A stretch of DNA of 64,000 nucleotides. It comes from Paenibacillus piri. Its GTDB lineage: Bacteria > Bacillota > Bacilli > Paenibacillales > NBRC-103111. Shown piece by piece: positions 52,706 through 62,006 of this stretch. The stretch's first letter is position 1; each line of letters begins with the position of its first letter. The notes beneath the pieces are model-generated. The model was not told where the DNA came from and made no database searches. It saw only the letters and a program-made list of their open reading frames with translations. The stretch spans positions 158,899 to 222,898 of the forward strand of contig NZ_SMRT01000014.1 of NCBI RefSeq assembly GCF_004354045.1, written 5' to 3'. A program made the translations under genes and the position numbers.

Positions 52706-54416
52706 GCGGAACGGGCTGCCCGTTAACCGACCGGTTCAATCCGGCCGCACCGGCTGCCTCGCTTACCGTCAAGGAGAGCGCATCGCCCCGCCTTGTCCGG
52801 TACGAAGCCTGCAGCAGCCCGCCGTCACTACCCGGCGTCCCGGTACGGACAAACGTCGCACTCATGCTGTCCATCCGTTCGGCCAACTGGTCGAGACTCG
52901 CGATGCCAAGACCGTCCGCCTCTGTGCGGGAGACGACTTCCATGACGACTCCGTTCATGCCGTCCTTCAAGGAGCTGGCGATCGAAATGCGGTCCGCCTT
53001 CTCCGTATAAGTGAACGGCTGCATCAAATAAAAGACGAAATACACATCGCCTGCGAGCCCGCAGCCGCTACGCTCCCGGAAGCGCCATTCGCCCTTGGGC
53101 ATGCAGCCGACCAGCTCCGGATACGCGCTATCCGACGCGCCGCCGGCCGGAACCGCCCATAGCTGGACGATGCTGTCCAGGTGAAAGAGCACGTCGCCAT
53201 AAGGGCTCGCATGGCGGTCGTCGCCCGGCTTGTATTTCGCGCCCGGGTGGAAGAAGAACGCCTGGTTGACGCTTCCCCCGCCCGCAACCGCGGGCGACGT
53301 CAGCGGCAGCGTCACATCCCAGCGCTGCTGCTCGTTATCGAACTCGTCCCGGCGCTCCCAGACGCCGCCCGCTGCGTACTCGGGCGCGATGTATACATAT
53401 GTATGCGCCTCCTCCGTCACGACGCCGTCCGCGTCCGCGAAGCGGATTTGCCGCTTGATCTCCTGCGGCAGCGGGCGGTTGACGGCCTTGTCCACGATGT
53501 CGTCGGCAACCTCATAGCTGTATAATGCAGCCCCCTCGAGCCGGGTGATCGCATTCGGCTCCGGAAAATCGCCGAATGCGATATAATCGAGCAGCGTATT
53601 GTTGTCCAATGGAGCGTCATGCGGCCATTGGCGCGACTGCGCCCCGACCCATGCCCCCCGCAAATAAAAATCCGCCCGCAGCCGCCACAAGAAATCGAGC
53701 ATTTCGCCGACCGTGCTCCGCACCTCCGGCTTATCCACGATTTCCCACACGCATGCGAACGCCTGAATCCAATGCCAATGCCACGGGAGGCAGCCGTATT
53801 CCTTGAAGCCGTATTGCTGAATATGCCGCAGCTGCTGCCGCAAATAGCGCATGCCCTGCTCCAGCAGCTCGCCGTCGTCGAATTGATGCCCCAGCAGCAG
53901 CTTCAATGCGGTATGCTTCGCCTCGTGATGATGAATGTGCTGCAGCGGATGACGGTATACGTCGCTTTGGTACATGTGCAGAATGGACAGGTTCAGCTCG
54001 CTTTTCAATCCGATGGGCAGTACCTGCTTAAATTTGTTATAAAATAATACGATCAGACAGCCCATCAGCTCGACCGGCAGCGGATGCGGCTTGGCGGCCG
54101 AAGGATTGTCCCCGAGCCCGAGCGGCCAATGTCCGTACATCGGATGCGCGGCATCCTGCACTTGCAGCTTCAATACGTTCCCAATCATGTCGACAGCCAG
54201 CTTCATCGCCGCATCGCGCTGCTCTTGCGTCGCTCCGGCTTGCCCGTCTCCTTCGACGCATGAGGCGAACAGGTGGATCGCAAAGTAAAAATTGTTGCGG
54301 ACGTCGCCGTGGAACCAGTATCCGCTCGGCAGCACGGGCAGCGCAAGCGCTTGGCCGGCGGCCAGTCTGCGGATCGCGTTTCTTCGTTCTGCGGTAGTGG
54401 TTATATGTATGGTCAT
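52671..54416 (-). CDS. Hypothetical protein, possible alpha/alpha-toroid polysaccharide lyase-like
   Basis: 581 residues, AGGAGG six bases before ATG 54416, no signal peptide. The N-terminal 330 residues are helical and rich in aromatic residues and histidines (HPLQHIHHHEAKHTALKLLL, GCLPWHWHWIQAFACVWEIV), like toroid enzymes; the last 230 are beta-rich (GDVYFVFYLMQPFTYTEKAD), a layout of heparinase/alginate-lyase-like proteins. No family identified with certainty. GC content is high, codons like the core genes. Confidence 0.7.
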   Translation of the reverse strand: MTIHITTTAERRNAIRRLAAGQALALPVLPSGYWFHGDVRNNFYFAIHLFASCVEGDGQAGATQEQRDAAMKLAVDMIGNVLKLQVQDAAHPMYGHWPLGLGDNPSAAKPHPLPVELMGCLIVLFYNKFKQVLPIGLKSELNLSILHMYQSDVYRHPLQHIHHHEAKHTALKLLLGHQFDDGELLEQGMRYLRQQLRHIQQYGFKEYGCLPWHWHWIQAFACVWEIVDKPEVRSTVGEMLDFLWRLRADFYLRGAWVGAQSRQWPHDAPLDNNTLLDYIAFGDFPEPNAITRLEGAALYSYEVADDIVDKAVNRPLPQEIKRQIRFADADGVVTEEAHTYVYIAPEYAAGGVWERRDEFDNEQQRWDVTLPLTSPAVAGGGSVNQAFFFHPGAKYKPGDDRHASPYGDVLFHLDSIVQLWAVPAGGASDSAYPELVGCMPKGEWRFRERSGCGLAGDVYFVFYLMQPFTYTEKADRISIASSLKDGMNGVVMEVVSRTEADGLGIASLDQLAERMDSMSATFVRTGTPGSDGGLLQASYRTRRGDALSLTVSEAAGAAGLNRSVNGQPVPLTDYPTGELFS

Positions 54417-54459
54417 TGCAGCCTCCTGAATAGGTATATTCGTTTCATGTCAACCTATT

Positions 54460-54487
54460 TTAACAGACGAGACTTGCATGGTAAAAT
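54460..54487 (+). promoter_or_regulatory. Promoter of the ECF sigma operon
   Basis: TTAACA (54460-54465), 16 bases, TAAAAT (54482-54487). No clear ECF-type GAAAC/CGT pair seen, so autoregulation is not visible. Confidence 0.5.
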
Positions 54488-54577
54488 AAACATCTGTCAA
54501 CAGTTCTGCAATTTGAAGGGTTTCTTGGCGCGGCAGCGTCTAAAAGAAAGAGTCAAGAACAAAAAGGCGGTGGAACG

Positions 54578-55180
54578 ATGGAACATTTGACGGATGAACA
54601 GCTGGTCGACCAAATCCGTCAAGGCGATAAGGAAGCGTATCGCGTTTTGGTTGAACGTCATAGCCAGTACATTTATACGCTTGTTTATCGGATGATCGAG
54701 CATCGCGAAACCGCCGAGGATTTGACGCAGGATATTTTCATCAAGCTGTACCGGTCATTAGGCCAATTTCGGGGGGATGCCAAATTCACAACATGGTTGT
54801 ATCGCTTAACGGTCAATTTAGTGACGGATTACCGGAGATCGCAGCGGCGTAAACCGTACGAAGCGGTGCTGGACAAAGTCAAGGGATGGTTCGGCAACCG
54901 CCAGGAAGAACCGGAAGCGATGGCGCTGCAAAAAGAAGAACAGGAAACCGTACAGCGGATTTTAGCTGGACTTCCTGATAAATATAGGCTTATTTTATAT
55001 TTATACCATTTTAAACAGCTCTCTTATCAGGAGATCGCGGAAGTGACTCAGCTTCCATTGAAGACGATCGAAACCCGGCTATACCGCGGAAAGGCTTTGC
55101 TAAAACAAAAATGGCAGGAGGTGCGCCAACATGAACAAACATCATCTGAACGATCGGCAGCTGCAAAGGTATTTAAATAG
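54578..55180 (+). CDS. ECF RNA polymerase sigma factor (SigW-like)
   Basis: 200 residues. Region 2 at about 20-90 (YRVLVERHSQYIYTLVYRMI, EDLTQDIFIKLYRSLGQFRG, FTTWLYRLTVNLVTDYRRSQ) and region 4 at about 128-180 (YHFKQLSYQEIAEVTQLPLK, then VETRLYRGKALLKQ-like TIETRLYRGKALL). Directs polymerase to envelope-stress genes. The anti-sigma gene starts 50 bases before its end. Confidence 0.92.
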   Translation: MEHLTDEQLVDQIRQGDKEAYRVLVERHSQYIYTLVYRMIEHRETAEDLTQDIFIKLYRSLGQFRGDAKFTTWLYRLTVNLVTDYRRSQRRKPYEAVLDKVKGWFGNRQEEPEAMALQKEEQETVQRILAGLPDKYRLILYLYHFKQLSYQEIAEVTQLPLKTIETRLYRGKALLKQKWQEVRQHEQTSSERSAAAKVFK

Positions 55181-55604
55181 AACATGCTCCGAGCTGGAAT
55201 TTGTCAAATCCGGCAAGCATCTTCAAGTATGCCCGAGCTGCCGAAACCGTCTGAACACGTATCTCGACATGGAATCAGTGCTGGAGCAAATGCCGCTGCT
55301 CGCTGCGCCGCCCGGACTTCAAGAGCGCATCATGCGATCCGTGCACGCTGCGCAGGAGGAGGATTTGCCCGGCATACGGGAGCCGGTGTACGGCCAACGG
55401 ACTGTGCCCTCTTTTGTAAACCGCTGGCGTTCCGAGCTTGCACATGGTCTCATCGCCATGGCGGCTACCTTCTTGTTTATCAGCTCGGGCATACTTGGGA
55501 AAATTATGTCAATTAATGCGGACAACTGGGGTGAAGGCATCCAGCATCAAGTATTGGCGATTGAAGCCGTTGTCGCGCGAATTTCGATACAGCTGTTGTC
55601 GTAA
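55131..55604 (+). CDS. Anti-sigma factor with zinc-binding ZAS motif
   Basis: 157 residues; GGAGGTG precedes ATG 55131, which lies inside the sigma gene. HLQVCPSC near residue 30 is the H-x3-C-x2-C zinc motif of ZAS anti-sigma factors. One membrane helix at about 107-125 and a short outer tail. It would hold the sigma factor at the membrane until stress. Confidence 0.85.
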   Translation: MNKHHLNDRQLQRYLNRTCSELEFVKSGKHLQVCPSCRNRLNTYLDMESVLEQMPLLAAPPGLQERIMRSVHAAQEEDLPGIREPVYGQRTVPSFVNRWRSELAHGLIAMAATFLFISSGILGKIMSINADNWGEGIQHQVLAIEAVVARISIQLLS

Positions 55605-55637
55605 CTCAACTATTAGCAGAGAACTGGAGGTTAACCC

Positions 55638-56270
55638 ATGGTGGAACCCAATAATAACGGTTCGTATCAAACGGACGAAGACAAAGAAGAACAATTTATC
55701 CGCGAACGAATGGAACGGTGGAACGCTAACCCGCAGCAGCAGGCTCCGTTCGACCCGTTCAGGGGGCGCCCGCGCAAAAGCAAGTTCATCGCCGGGCTGC
55801 TGTCCTTTCTTATTCCCGGCACCGGTCAGCTGTACTTAGGTTTAATGCAGCGGGGGATGGGCATTATGCTGGTGCTGATCCTGAATATTTTTGCAATTGT
55901 GTTTTTTGCGACCAACGCCAGCTCCAGCGTCCCGTTAATTGTGTTATTTTCGCTATTCGTGCCGGTCGTTTATTTTTATAACATTTTCGACGCGCTGCAG
56001 CAGACGGACCGGGTGAACGGGCAGTGGAACGGCTTCTATAACGATCCGTTGGATGAGACAGGCTCGACTGTCATGAAGCCTTTTAAGAAGCTGTCCAAGG
56101 GCAGCGGCTTCGGCTATCTGCTTGTTATCGGCGGAATCATCCTGTTTCTGATGAGCAGCAAACCGGCTTGGCTGGAACGGATCTTCGATTTGCTCGGCTC
56201 TTCGATCGGCGCGGTTATTTTGATCGTCATCGGGCTTGTTATGTTTTTCAAGGAAACTACCAAAAAATAA
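55638..56270 (+). CDS. Multi-helix membrane protein of the sigma operon
   Basis: 210 residues; GGAGG before ATG 55638. Acidic, glutamine-rich soluble start (about 1-50), then five or so helices (KFIAGLLSFLIPGTGQLYLG has the GxGQLYLG turn of TM2-type proteins). Often found next to DUF4097/LiaF-like genes. May sense membrane state; not proven. Confidence 0.75.
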   Translation: MVEPNNNGSYQTDEDKEEQFIRERMERWNANPQQQAPFDPFRGRPRKSKFIAGLLSFLIPGTGQLYLGLMQRGMGIMLVLILNIFAIVFFATNASSSVPLIVLFSLFVPVVYFYNIFDALQQTDRVNGQWNGFYNDPLDETGSTVMKPFKKLSKGSGFGYLLVIGGIILFLMSSKPAWLERIFDLLGSSIGAVILIVIGLVMFFKETTKK

Positions 56271-56296
56271 ATCGTAAGGAAGGAGCTGACCCGATC

Positions 56297-57547
56297 ATGC
56301 GCAAAGCAGGTCGCTTTACGGCGGCATTATTATTGATTGCTGTGGGCGCGGCGGTAATAACGGACCGGTATGCCGGAACGCAAATAACCGGACTTTTGAT
56401 CGAATGGTGGCCGGTTTTGTTTATCGCTTTAGGCCTTGAATATATTTTTTTCAATAGTAAGTACGGGGACGGCGGCAAGCAGCTCAAGCTTGATCTCGGC
56501 GGCGTTATATTTGCGGTGTTGATATCGGCGGTCGTTATCGGCAGCACGCAGTCGGCGGATTCGTTCCGCAATTTGTTCGGCCAAATGAAGCCTGGCGGTT
56601 CAATAGGCTCGATCATGAGCGGCGAAGGTCATAAATTCGAAAAGCCGAAGGTCGCGATCGACGTTCCGGCTTCGCTGGACCGGATATCGGTAATCAATCG
56701 CAGCAGCGGCAATGTGTCGGTCAAGCCGGGCAGCACGGATCAGGTGCAGGTGGAGATGGTCGTCTATGTGACGGGCGACGAGACGGAAGCGGCTTCGATT
56801 GCGGAGCAAACCGCACTGAAGCAGGAGATGAACGGCAGCAAGCTGCAGCTTATTGCCGAAGGGAAGGAATATTCGTTCGGACCGTGGATGCAAAAAAGAC
56901 CGGCTATCGATATCGTCATCACCGTACCGGCGCAAATTCAAGTCGATATGGACTTTGAAATGTCGAACGGAAAATTTAAAGCGGAACAGCTTACGTTTAA
57001 GAAAGATTTGAAAGTCCGCACCACCAACGGCGAGATTGAGGTATCCTCGTTAACCGGCAACCTTGATCTGGAGTCGACGAATGCGGCAATCAAATCGTTA
57101 AAGACGAAAGGCTTGCTGCAGCTGGAGACGACCAATGGTTCGATCGAGGTCGACAGCCATCAAGGAGACGCGAGGATCAAATCGACGAATGGGCGGCTGA
57201 AGACCGCAGACGTCACGGGCTCGATCCAGTCCGAAACGACGAATGGCGGCATCGTTATTGCAGATGCTCTCAAAGATGTGAGGGCTCACACGACGAACGG
57301 CAATGTTGACATTGTCAGCCGCAACGTGGGCGGTAACTGGGACGTCGAAACGAGCCATGGCCGTATTACGCTGAAGCTCCCGTCAACGGGAGATTATAAG
57401 GTAAAGGGCAATGGAAAACGGGACGATATCGTGACTAGCCTGCCGCTGCGCATCAGCAAGGATAAGATTGAAGGCAGCGTGGGCAGCGGAAGAAACGAAA
57501 TCAAGCTGAATACGAATGGCTCCATTGTAATTGAAAAAGCCGATTAA
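56297..57547 (+). CDS. LiaF-like N-terminus with DUF4097 beta-solenoid
   Basis: 416 residues from ATG 56297 (GGAAGGAG before it). Helices at about 7-25, 33-50 and 66-82 form a LiaI/LiaF-TM-like membrane part (WWPVLFIALGLEYIFF). Residues 120-416 are a DUF4097 solenoid with a repeated TTNG or STNG turn (KVRTTNGEIEVSSLTGNLDL, LETTNGSIEVDSHQGDARIK). Surface-exposed. Last gene of the sigma operon; probably part of an envelope-stress response like Lia or Yvl systems. Confidence 0.85.
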   Translation: MRKAGRFTAALLLIAVGAAVITDRYAGTQITGLLIEWWPVLFIALGLEYIFFNSKYGDGGKQLKLDLGGVIFAVLISAVVIGSTQSADSFRNLFGQMKPGGSIGSIMSGEGHKFEKPKVAIDVPASLDRISVINRSSGNVSVKPGSTDQVQVEMVVYVTGDETEAASIAEQTALKQEMNGSKLQLIAEGKEYSFGPWMQKRPAIDIVITVPAQIQVDMDFEMSNGKFKAEQLTFKKDLKVRTTNGEIEVSSLTGNLDLESTNAAIKSLKTKGLLQLETTNGSIEVDSHQGDARIKSTNGRLKTADVTGSIQSETTNGGIVIADALKDVRAHTTNGNVDIVSRNVGGNWDVETSHGRITLKLPSTGDYKVKGNGKRDDIVTSLPLRISKDKIEGSVGSGRNEIKLNTNGSIVIEKAD

Positions 57548-57651
57548 GCCGGCCTTCCCGGAAAATGAGGCTGTCATCTTGATTGACAAATGGAAACAAA
57601 GCCGCTTACAATAAATCCAACCCTTTTTATTAGCTAAGGCGGTGAGACAGC

Positions 57652-58086
57652 ATGGATTCCCGGTTGGAGCAGGCGTTAACCAAACTGAAAGTGACAGGGG
57701 TACGTATGACTCCGCAAAGACATGCGATTCTTGCCTACCTGCTGAACACGATGACGCATCCGACGGCGGACGAGATTTATAAAGCTCTGGCTCCGCGTTT
57801 TCCCAGCATGAGCGTCGCTACCGTTTATAATAATCTGAAGGTTTTTATTGAAGTAGGCCTAATACGTGAAATGACCTACGGCGATCATTCGAGCCGGTTT
57901 GATGCCGATATGTCGGATCATTATCATGCTTTGTGCGAGCAATGCGGCAAGCTGGTCGATTTTGCCTACAAGCCTCTTGACGATTTGGAAAGAACAGCCG
58001 GACTGGAAACCGGGTTTTTGGTCAAAAGCCACCGCGTCGAAGTGTACGGCCTATGCTCCGAATGCTTGGCGGTGCGGCAGGTTTGA
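57652..58086 (+). CDS. perR: Peroxide-sensing Fur-family repressor
   Basis: 144 residues. Regulatory metal ligands H36, D84, H90, H92 and D103 and the structural zinc cysteines C95, C98, C135 and C138 sit one position before those of B. subtilis PerR. D103, needed for peroxide-driven histidine oxidation and different in Fur, is present (GKLVDF), so PerR is preferred over Fur or Zur. Binds operator DNA with Fe or Mn. A clear PerR box is not seen upstream (weak TTACAATAAATCCAA near 57607). Confidence 0.9.
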   Translation: MDSRLEQALTKLKVTGVRMTPQRHAILAYLLNTMTHPTADEIYKALAPRFPSMSVATVYNNLKVFIEVGLIREMTYGDHSSRFDADMSDHYHALCEQCGKLVDFAYKPLDDLERTAGLETGFLVKSHRVEVYGLCSECLAVRQV

Positions 58087-58117
58087 CGGAAATGTCGGCT
58101 GTGCAAATTGTGATATA

Positions 58118-58161
58118 CGTGCCCGGAACCCTTGCCTGACAAGGAGCCGGGCACGTTTTTA
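58118..58161 (+). terminator. Terminator of perR
   Basis: CGTGCCCGG (58118-58126) pairs with CCGGGCACG, with CCTTG/CAAGG inside, followed by TTTTT. Confidence 0.9.
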
Positions 58162-58174
58162 TTTGTTGAATTTG

Positions 58175-58348
58175 AAAGTATAAGTTTTTCATACTTGGCT
58201 TCGCACAATCTTGATAAACGCGCTCGTCCGTAGGGACGGCGAAGCCGTTTATCCTTGTTTAATCGCTAGAAAAGTCGGTATACTCTGCTTCGCACAGCCC
58301 TGACAAACGCGCCGGTCCTTGAGGACAACGGAGCCTTTTATCCTTGTT
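58175..58348. repeat. Dispersed GCTTCGC repeat, two copies in tandem
   Basis: First copy 58175-58260: AAGTAT/ATACTT, GGCTTCGC paired with GCGAAGCC, CGTCC-GTAGG-GACG inside, ending TTTATCCTTGTT. Second copy 58277-58348 with the same order but several changes (CGGAGCC, CCTTTTATCC). Nothing else in 58162-58477 except an AT-rich region before the next gene. Confidence 0.8.
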
Positions 58349-58477
58349 GGGGCCGCTTGCAGCCGCACCGCGTTTCAATGCCGTGAGGATGAACTTTTCC
58401 AGTCAGCCGTTGCAACTATTTCTTCAACAATAACGTATACATAATATGGACAATACCGTCATCATGGGAGTGAAAAG

Positions 58478-60214
58478 ATGGAGCCGGAGAACCCGACGAT
58501 TTTGCCTCGCAGAAAAAAAACGAGAAAACGCCCGATCCTGCTTATATTTTTTGCCATTTTACTTGGCGCTGGCTTGGGCATGTACGGATATCAATTTGTT
58601 CCTTCCAGCCAGCATGAAGCGCCGTCCTTCGATGGAAACGGCAAGCCGGTTTTTTACAAAAGGGCGATGCTGGATAAACCGGCAGACGGTAAGGAAGACG
58701 CCATCAAGCTGCCTTTCGAAACGGTACAGGAGCTGATCGATCCGACGATGATCTATGAGGAAGCGAGCGAATCTACGATCATTACGACCCAGGACAAAGT
58801 GATCCGCCTGCGGACGAGCCAGCTTACCGGAATGCTGAACGAGAAACCGTTTACTTTGAAATTTCCGTTGGAAAAAGTGAAAGGCTCGCTATATTTGCCG
58901 ATGGAGCCGCTGAAGCAGCTGTATGCTTTCGAGCTTCGCGAATCGTCTGCGACGGGCGCCGTCATTCTCGTCAAGGAAGGCGATACGATTGAATGGGCCA
59001 AGACTATCGCTTACCCCGACAAGCCGAACAAGACGATTCCGATGCGCAGCGGGCCGACGATTAAATCGCCGATCTATGCCGATGTGCCGCAGGAAGAAGA
59101 GGTCATGATCTGGTCGGAGGAACCGGAGTGGTATAAAGTGCAGCTGACCAACGGTTACCAGGGCTATATTCGAAAGGAGCACCTTCAACCGGATCACCGT
59201 ATGGAAACGATCCCCCCTCTGAAGGAACCGCCTCCCTTCGTTCCGACCAAGCCGATTAACGGCAAAATCAATATGACCTGGGAGCAGGTCGTGACCAAGA
59301 CGCCGGATGCCACCAAGTTTTCGCCCATGCCCGGTTTGAACGTCGTCAGTCCGACATGGTTTCATTTGGAGGACGGTCAGGGAAATTTGAAAAATTTGGC
59401 CGACCCGGCCTATGTCAAATGGGCGCACAGCCAGGATATCCAGGTATGGGGGCTGTTCAGCAACGGCTTCGATCCGAAAATTACAACGGAGGCGTTGGCA
59501 ACCTACGACAAGCGGATGAAAATGATCAAGCAGCTGCTCAGCTTTGCGCAGTTGTATTCGCTGCAGGGCATCAACATCGACTTTGAAAACGTGAACGTCA
59601 AAGATAAAGACCGGCTCGTACAGTTTGTCCGCGAAATGGTCCCGTTAATGCACGAGCAGGGACTTATCGTCTCTATCGACGTTACGCCGAAATCGACCAA
59701 TGAGAACTGGTCCGTCTTTTACGACCGCAAATCGTTGATCGAATCGGTGGATTACATGATGCTGATGGCTTATGACGAGCATTGGGCCAGCAGTCCGGTT
59801 GCCGGATCGGTCGCTTCGCTGCCGTGGGTGGAGAACAGCCTGACGCGGATGATGAAGGAGGATCATATTCCCGCATCCAAGCTCGTTTTGTCGGTTCCTT
59901 TCTATACGCGGATCTGGACCGAGGAAACGGTGAACGGCAAAACAAAGGTCAGCTCCAGGGCCGTTTTTATGGAAAATCCGCAAAAGGTGATCAAAGACAA
60001 AAAGCTGACCCCGGTGTTCAAATCGGAGGCTGGACAAAATTACGTCGAATACAAAGAGGGCAATAAGCTGAACAAAATATGGCTTGAAGACGAGGTATCG
60101 ATGAAGGCCAGAATGGACTTGGTGAAAAAGTACGATTTGGCCGGAGTGGCTTCTTGGCGCAGAGGGTACGAGGTTGAGTCGATATGGCCGCTGATTGAGA
60201 ACAGCCTGAAATAA
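58478..60214 (+). CDS. Membrane-anchored GH18 family protein with SH3 domain
   Basis: 578 residues. Basic N-terminus then one helix (about 21-38), so the rest is outside. About 75-165 is a beta-rich domain like copper-amine-oxidase-N modules, 180-240 an SH3_3 domain (NKTIPMRSGPTIKSPIYADV), and 265-578 a GH18 barrel with GINIDFENV holding the catalytic Asp and Glu, and MMLMAYDEHW further on. Similar to spore or cell-wall muramyl/glucosaminidase-type YaaH/YdhD proteins. Likely acts on peptidoglycan. Confidence 0.85.
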   Translation: MEPENPTILPRRKKTRKRPILLIFFAILLGAGLGMYGYQFVPSSQHEAPSFDGNGKPVFYKRAMLDKPADGKEDAIKLPFETVQELIDPTMIYEEASESTIITTQDKVIRLRTSQLTGMLNEKPFTLKFPLEKVKGSLYLPMEPLKQLYAFELRESSATGAVILVKEGDTIEWAKTIAYPDKPNKTIPMRSGPTIKSPIYADVPQEEEVMIWSEEPEWYKVQLTNGYQGYIRKEHLQPDHRMETIPPLKEPPPFVPTKPINGKINMTWEQVVTKTPDATKFSPMPGLNVVSPTWFHLEDGQGNLKNLADPAYVKWAHSQDIQVWGLFSNGFDPKITTEALATYDKRMKMIKQLLSFAQLYSLQGINIDFENVNVKDKDRLVQFVREMVPLMHEQGLIVSIDVTPKSTNENWSVFYDRKSLIESVDYMMLMAYDEHWASSPVAGSVASLPWVENSLTRMMKEDHIPASKLVLSVPFYTRIWTEETVNGKTKVSSRAVFMENPQKVIKDKKLTPVFKSEAGQNYVEYKEGNKLNKIWLEDEVSMKARMDLVKKYDLAGVASWRRGYEVESIWPLIENSLK

Positions 60215-60222
60215 CCGAATGA

Positions 60223-60273
60223 ATGAAAACGAGCTCTTCTTCGCCGCTAAGTCTAAGAAGAGCTCGTTTTCAT
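60223..60273. terminator. Bidirectional terminator between GH18 gene and ygzB
   Basis: ATGAAAACGAGCTCTTCTT (60223-60241) pairs over 19 bases without mismatch with its complement at 60255-60273; A and T rich on both sides. Confidence 0.9.
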
Positions 60274-60291
60274 ATGAAAGGGCGCTAAGGT

Positions 60292-60633
60292 TTACACATT
60301 GGCATTCGGGTCATGCTTCGGGTCGAGCGACAAAATCGTTTTGCAAAACATGCAGCGATCCGTCTTGCCGAGCAGCTTGGTCGGTTTGCCGCATTCCGGG
60401 CATTCCACGACGGTCGTGCTTGTCGACATCATGCCGGCCCAGAAATATACCGCCATGCTGGCCAGCATCGAAATCGCGCCCAGAACCATGAAGATGCCGG
60501 CCATAATTTTTCCCGCGGCGCCCCAGTTAAACACAATTCCCGCAAGCCCTACGATCATGAGGAGCATGCCGCCCATCGTCAATAATAGGCCCCATAGCCG
60601 GAACTCGTTGACTTTACTTGATCTGAATTTCAT
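60292..60633 (-). CDS. ygzB: YgzB-like UPF0295 membrane protein
   Basis: 113 residues from ATG 60633 (GTG 60642 is possible). Two membrane helices (about 12-32 and 40-62) and a C-terminal zinc ribbon CPECGKPT and CMFCKT. This is the UPF0295 pattern; in B. subtilis ygzB adjoins perR, as nearly here. Function unknown. Confidence 0.85.
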   Translation of the reverse strand: MKFRSSKVNEFRLWGLLLTMGGMLLMIVGLAGIVFNWGAAGKIMAGIFMVLGAISMLASMAVYFWAGMMSTSTTVVECPECGKPTKLLGKTDRCMFCKTILSLDPKHDPNANV

Positions 60634-60753
60634 GGCTGTCACTTCTTTCCTTAAAAATAAAATGTGAGAGTTGACACATAATCAATGCAGGAAACCGTCC
60701 GGACGTGTAGAAATAGAAGGTATCCAGGAATGTAATGTAGGAGGCCAGCAGCG

Positions 60754-61623
60754 ATGAATGCCATTAAGGAACAGCTGGTTGCCAGGCTCCGTGAAGATGA
60801 AGCAGTACTCAGCATTTTAGCGGTGGACAACCCGTCATTGTTTTCCGCTGTTACCGACGGATTTGATTTGCTGCTGCTCGTCATTTCAAAAGAAGACCTG
60901 AAAACCGACCAACAGTATCATTATATAAAAGACAACTGCCGTATACAAGAAAGATGGATAAGTCCGTCTGCGCTCAACCGTTTCATTTTGCACGGGGAGT
61001 ATCGAAACCTTATTTACTGGATCTTAAAAGGAGAGATTCTTCTGGACCGGGACATCTATTTGGAAGGCTTGAGGCACCGAACCTTGGAGTTTCCGGCCGA
61101 GCTGCGCGAACATAAGCTGATGATCGAATTTTCCAGGTTTTTGCGGCGTTATTTGGAGAGTAAGGAATATATATTGGAAGACCACGTCCTTGACGCATAC
61201 AACAATATACTTGAAGCGCTGCATCATTGGGCGAGAATCGTCATTATTGAAGCGGGGATTCATCCCGAGGTTACCGTGTGGCGCCAGATCAAGACGATCA
61301 ATCCCGGCGTCTACAAGCTTTATGAGGAGCTGACGCTGAGCACGGAAACGTTGAAACAGCGGGTTCAGCTCGTGCTGCTCGCCTGTGAATTTTCGGTGAT
61401 GAACAAAATGGAGCGCTGCTGCAAAACGTTGGTGGAAGTGCTCGCAAGCCGCGAGCAGGCATGGAGCCTGCATGAGCTGCAGCAGCACGAAGCGCTGTCC
61501 GATATCCGTGAAGAGCTGCCGCTGTTGCTTAATAAGCTGGTCAAAAAATCGTTGATCAAGGAAATCATCTATACGTTGGACGAACAGGTATCGGTTTTGG
61601 AGATCCGCTATACGACGATGTAG
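60754..61623 (+). CDS. ygxA: YgxA-like nucleotidyltransferase-type protein
   Basis: 289 residues, same size as YgxA of Bacillus. Begins MNAIKEQLVARLREDEAVLS; the nucleotidyltransferase-like N-terminal domain (GFDLLLLVIS) lacks a clear GS-DxD pair, so activity is doubtful. C-terminal half helical. It keeps its place before an rRNA operon as in B. subtilis, though thiS-thiG now lie between. Confidence 0.85.
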   Translation: MNAIKEQLVARLREDEAVLSILAVDNPSLFSAVTDGFDLLLLVISKEDLKTDQQYHYIKDNCRIQERWISPSALNRFILHGEYRNLIYWILKGEILLDRDIYLEGLRHRTLEFPAELREHKLMIEFSRFLRRYLESKEYILEDHVLDAYNNILEALHHWARIVIIEAGIHPEVTVWRQIKTINPGVYKLYEELTLSTETLKQRVQLVLLACEFSVMNKMERCCKTLVEVLASREQAWSLHELQQHEALSDIREELPLLLNKLVKKSLIKEIIYTLDEQVSVLEIRYTTM

Positions 61624-61693
61624 CCTAGGCAAAAAGTTTCGGAATCAAGCGACAGCCGACCATTTTTCTGCTATAATTGAGGCTAAAATTGAA

Positions 61694-61818
61694 TACCACT
61701 AGGGGAGCCCTGAAAGCGGGGCTGAGAGAAGGAAGCGCATTTCCTTGACCCTTGGAACCTGATTGGCGTGCGGCGGTCGCATGCTTCTGGATGATACCAG
61801 CGTAGGGAAGTGGACGAA
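61694..61818 (+). promoter_or_regulatory. TPP (THI-box) riboswitch
   Basis: AGGGGAGCC, GGGGCTGAGAG, GACCCTTGGAACCTGATTGG and GGATGATACCAGCGTAGGGA are the conserved THI elements in order. A terminator follows (61848-61878, GTCAACC/GGTTGGC with TTTTTT), so thiamin diphosphate would stop transcription before thiS. Confidence 0.96.
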
Positions 61819-61847
61819 TGTAAACCGGTTATGTACGGTTCAATTAC

Positions 61848-61878
61848 AACAGTCAACCCTGTGCGGTTGGCTTTTTTA
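61848..61878 (+). terminator. Expression-platform terminator of the TPP riboswitch
   Basis: GTCAACC (near 61853) pairs with GGTTGGC, followed by TTTTTT. Confidence 0.85.
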
Positions 61879-61884
61879 ATTGCC

Positions 61885-61929
61885 GGAAAGTATAAGTTTT
61901 TGATACTTTGCTTCGTACAACTAAGCGCG
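61885..61929. repeat. Truncated GCTTCGC repeat
   Basis: AAAGTATAAGTTTTTGATAC then TTTGCTTCGTACAACTAAGC; the second half of the unit is absent. It lies between the riboswitch terminator and thiS. Confidence 0.6.
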
Positions 61930-62006
61930 CGGCGGAATGGAGAACGTTCCATATGCGCAAGTTTTGAGCCGCAAAAGTCCAGCATGCAGAAAGCGAGGTG
62001 CAGAAA

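Noticed and set aside
57600..57625. PerR box before perR
   Set aside because: Only about 9 of 15 positions match the consensus.
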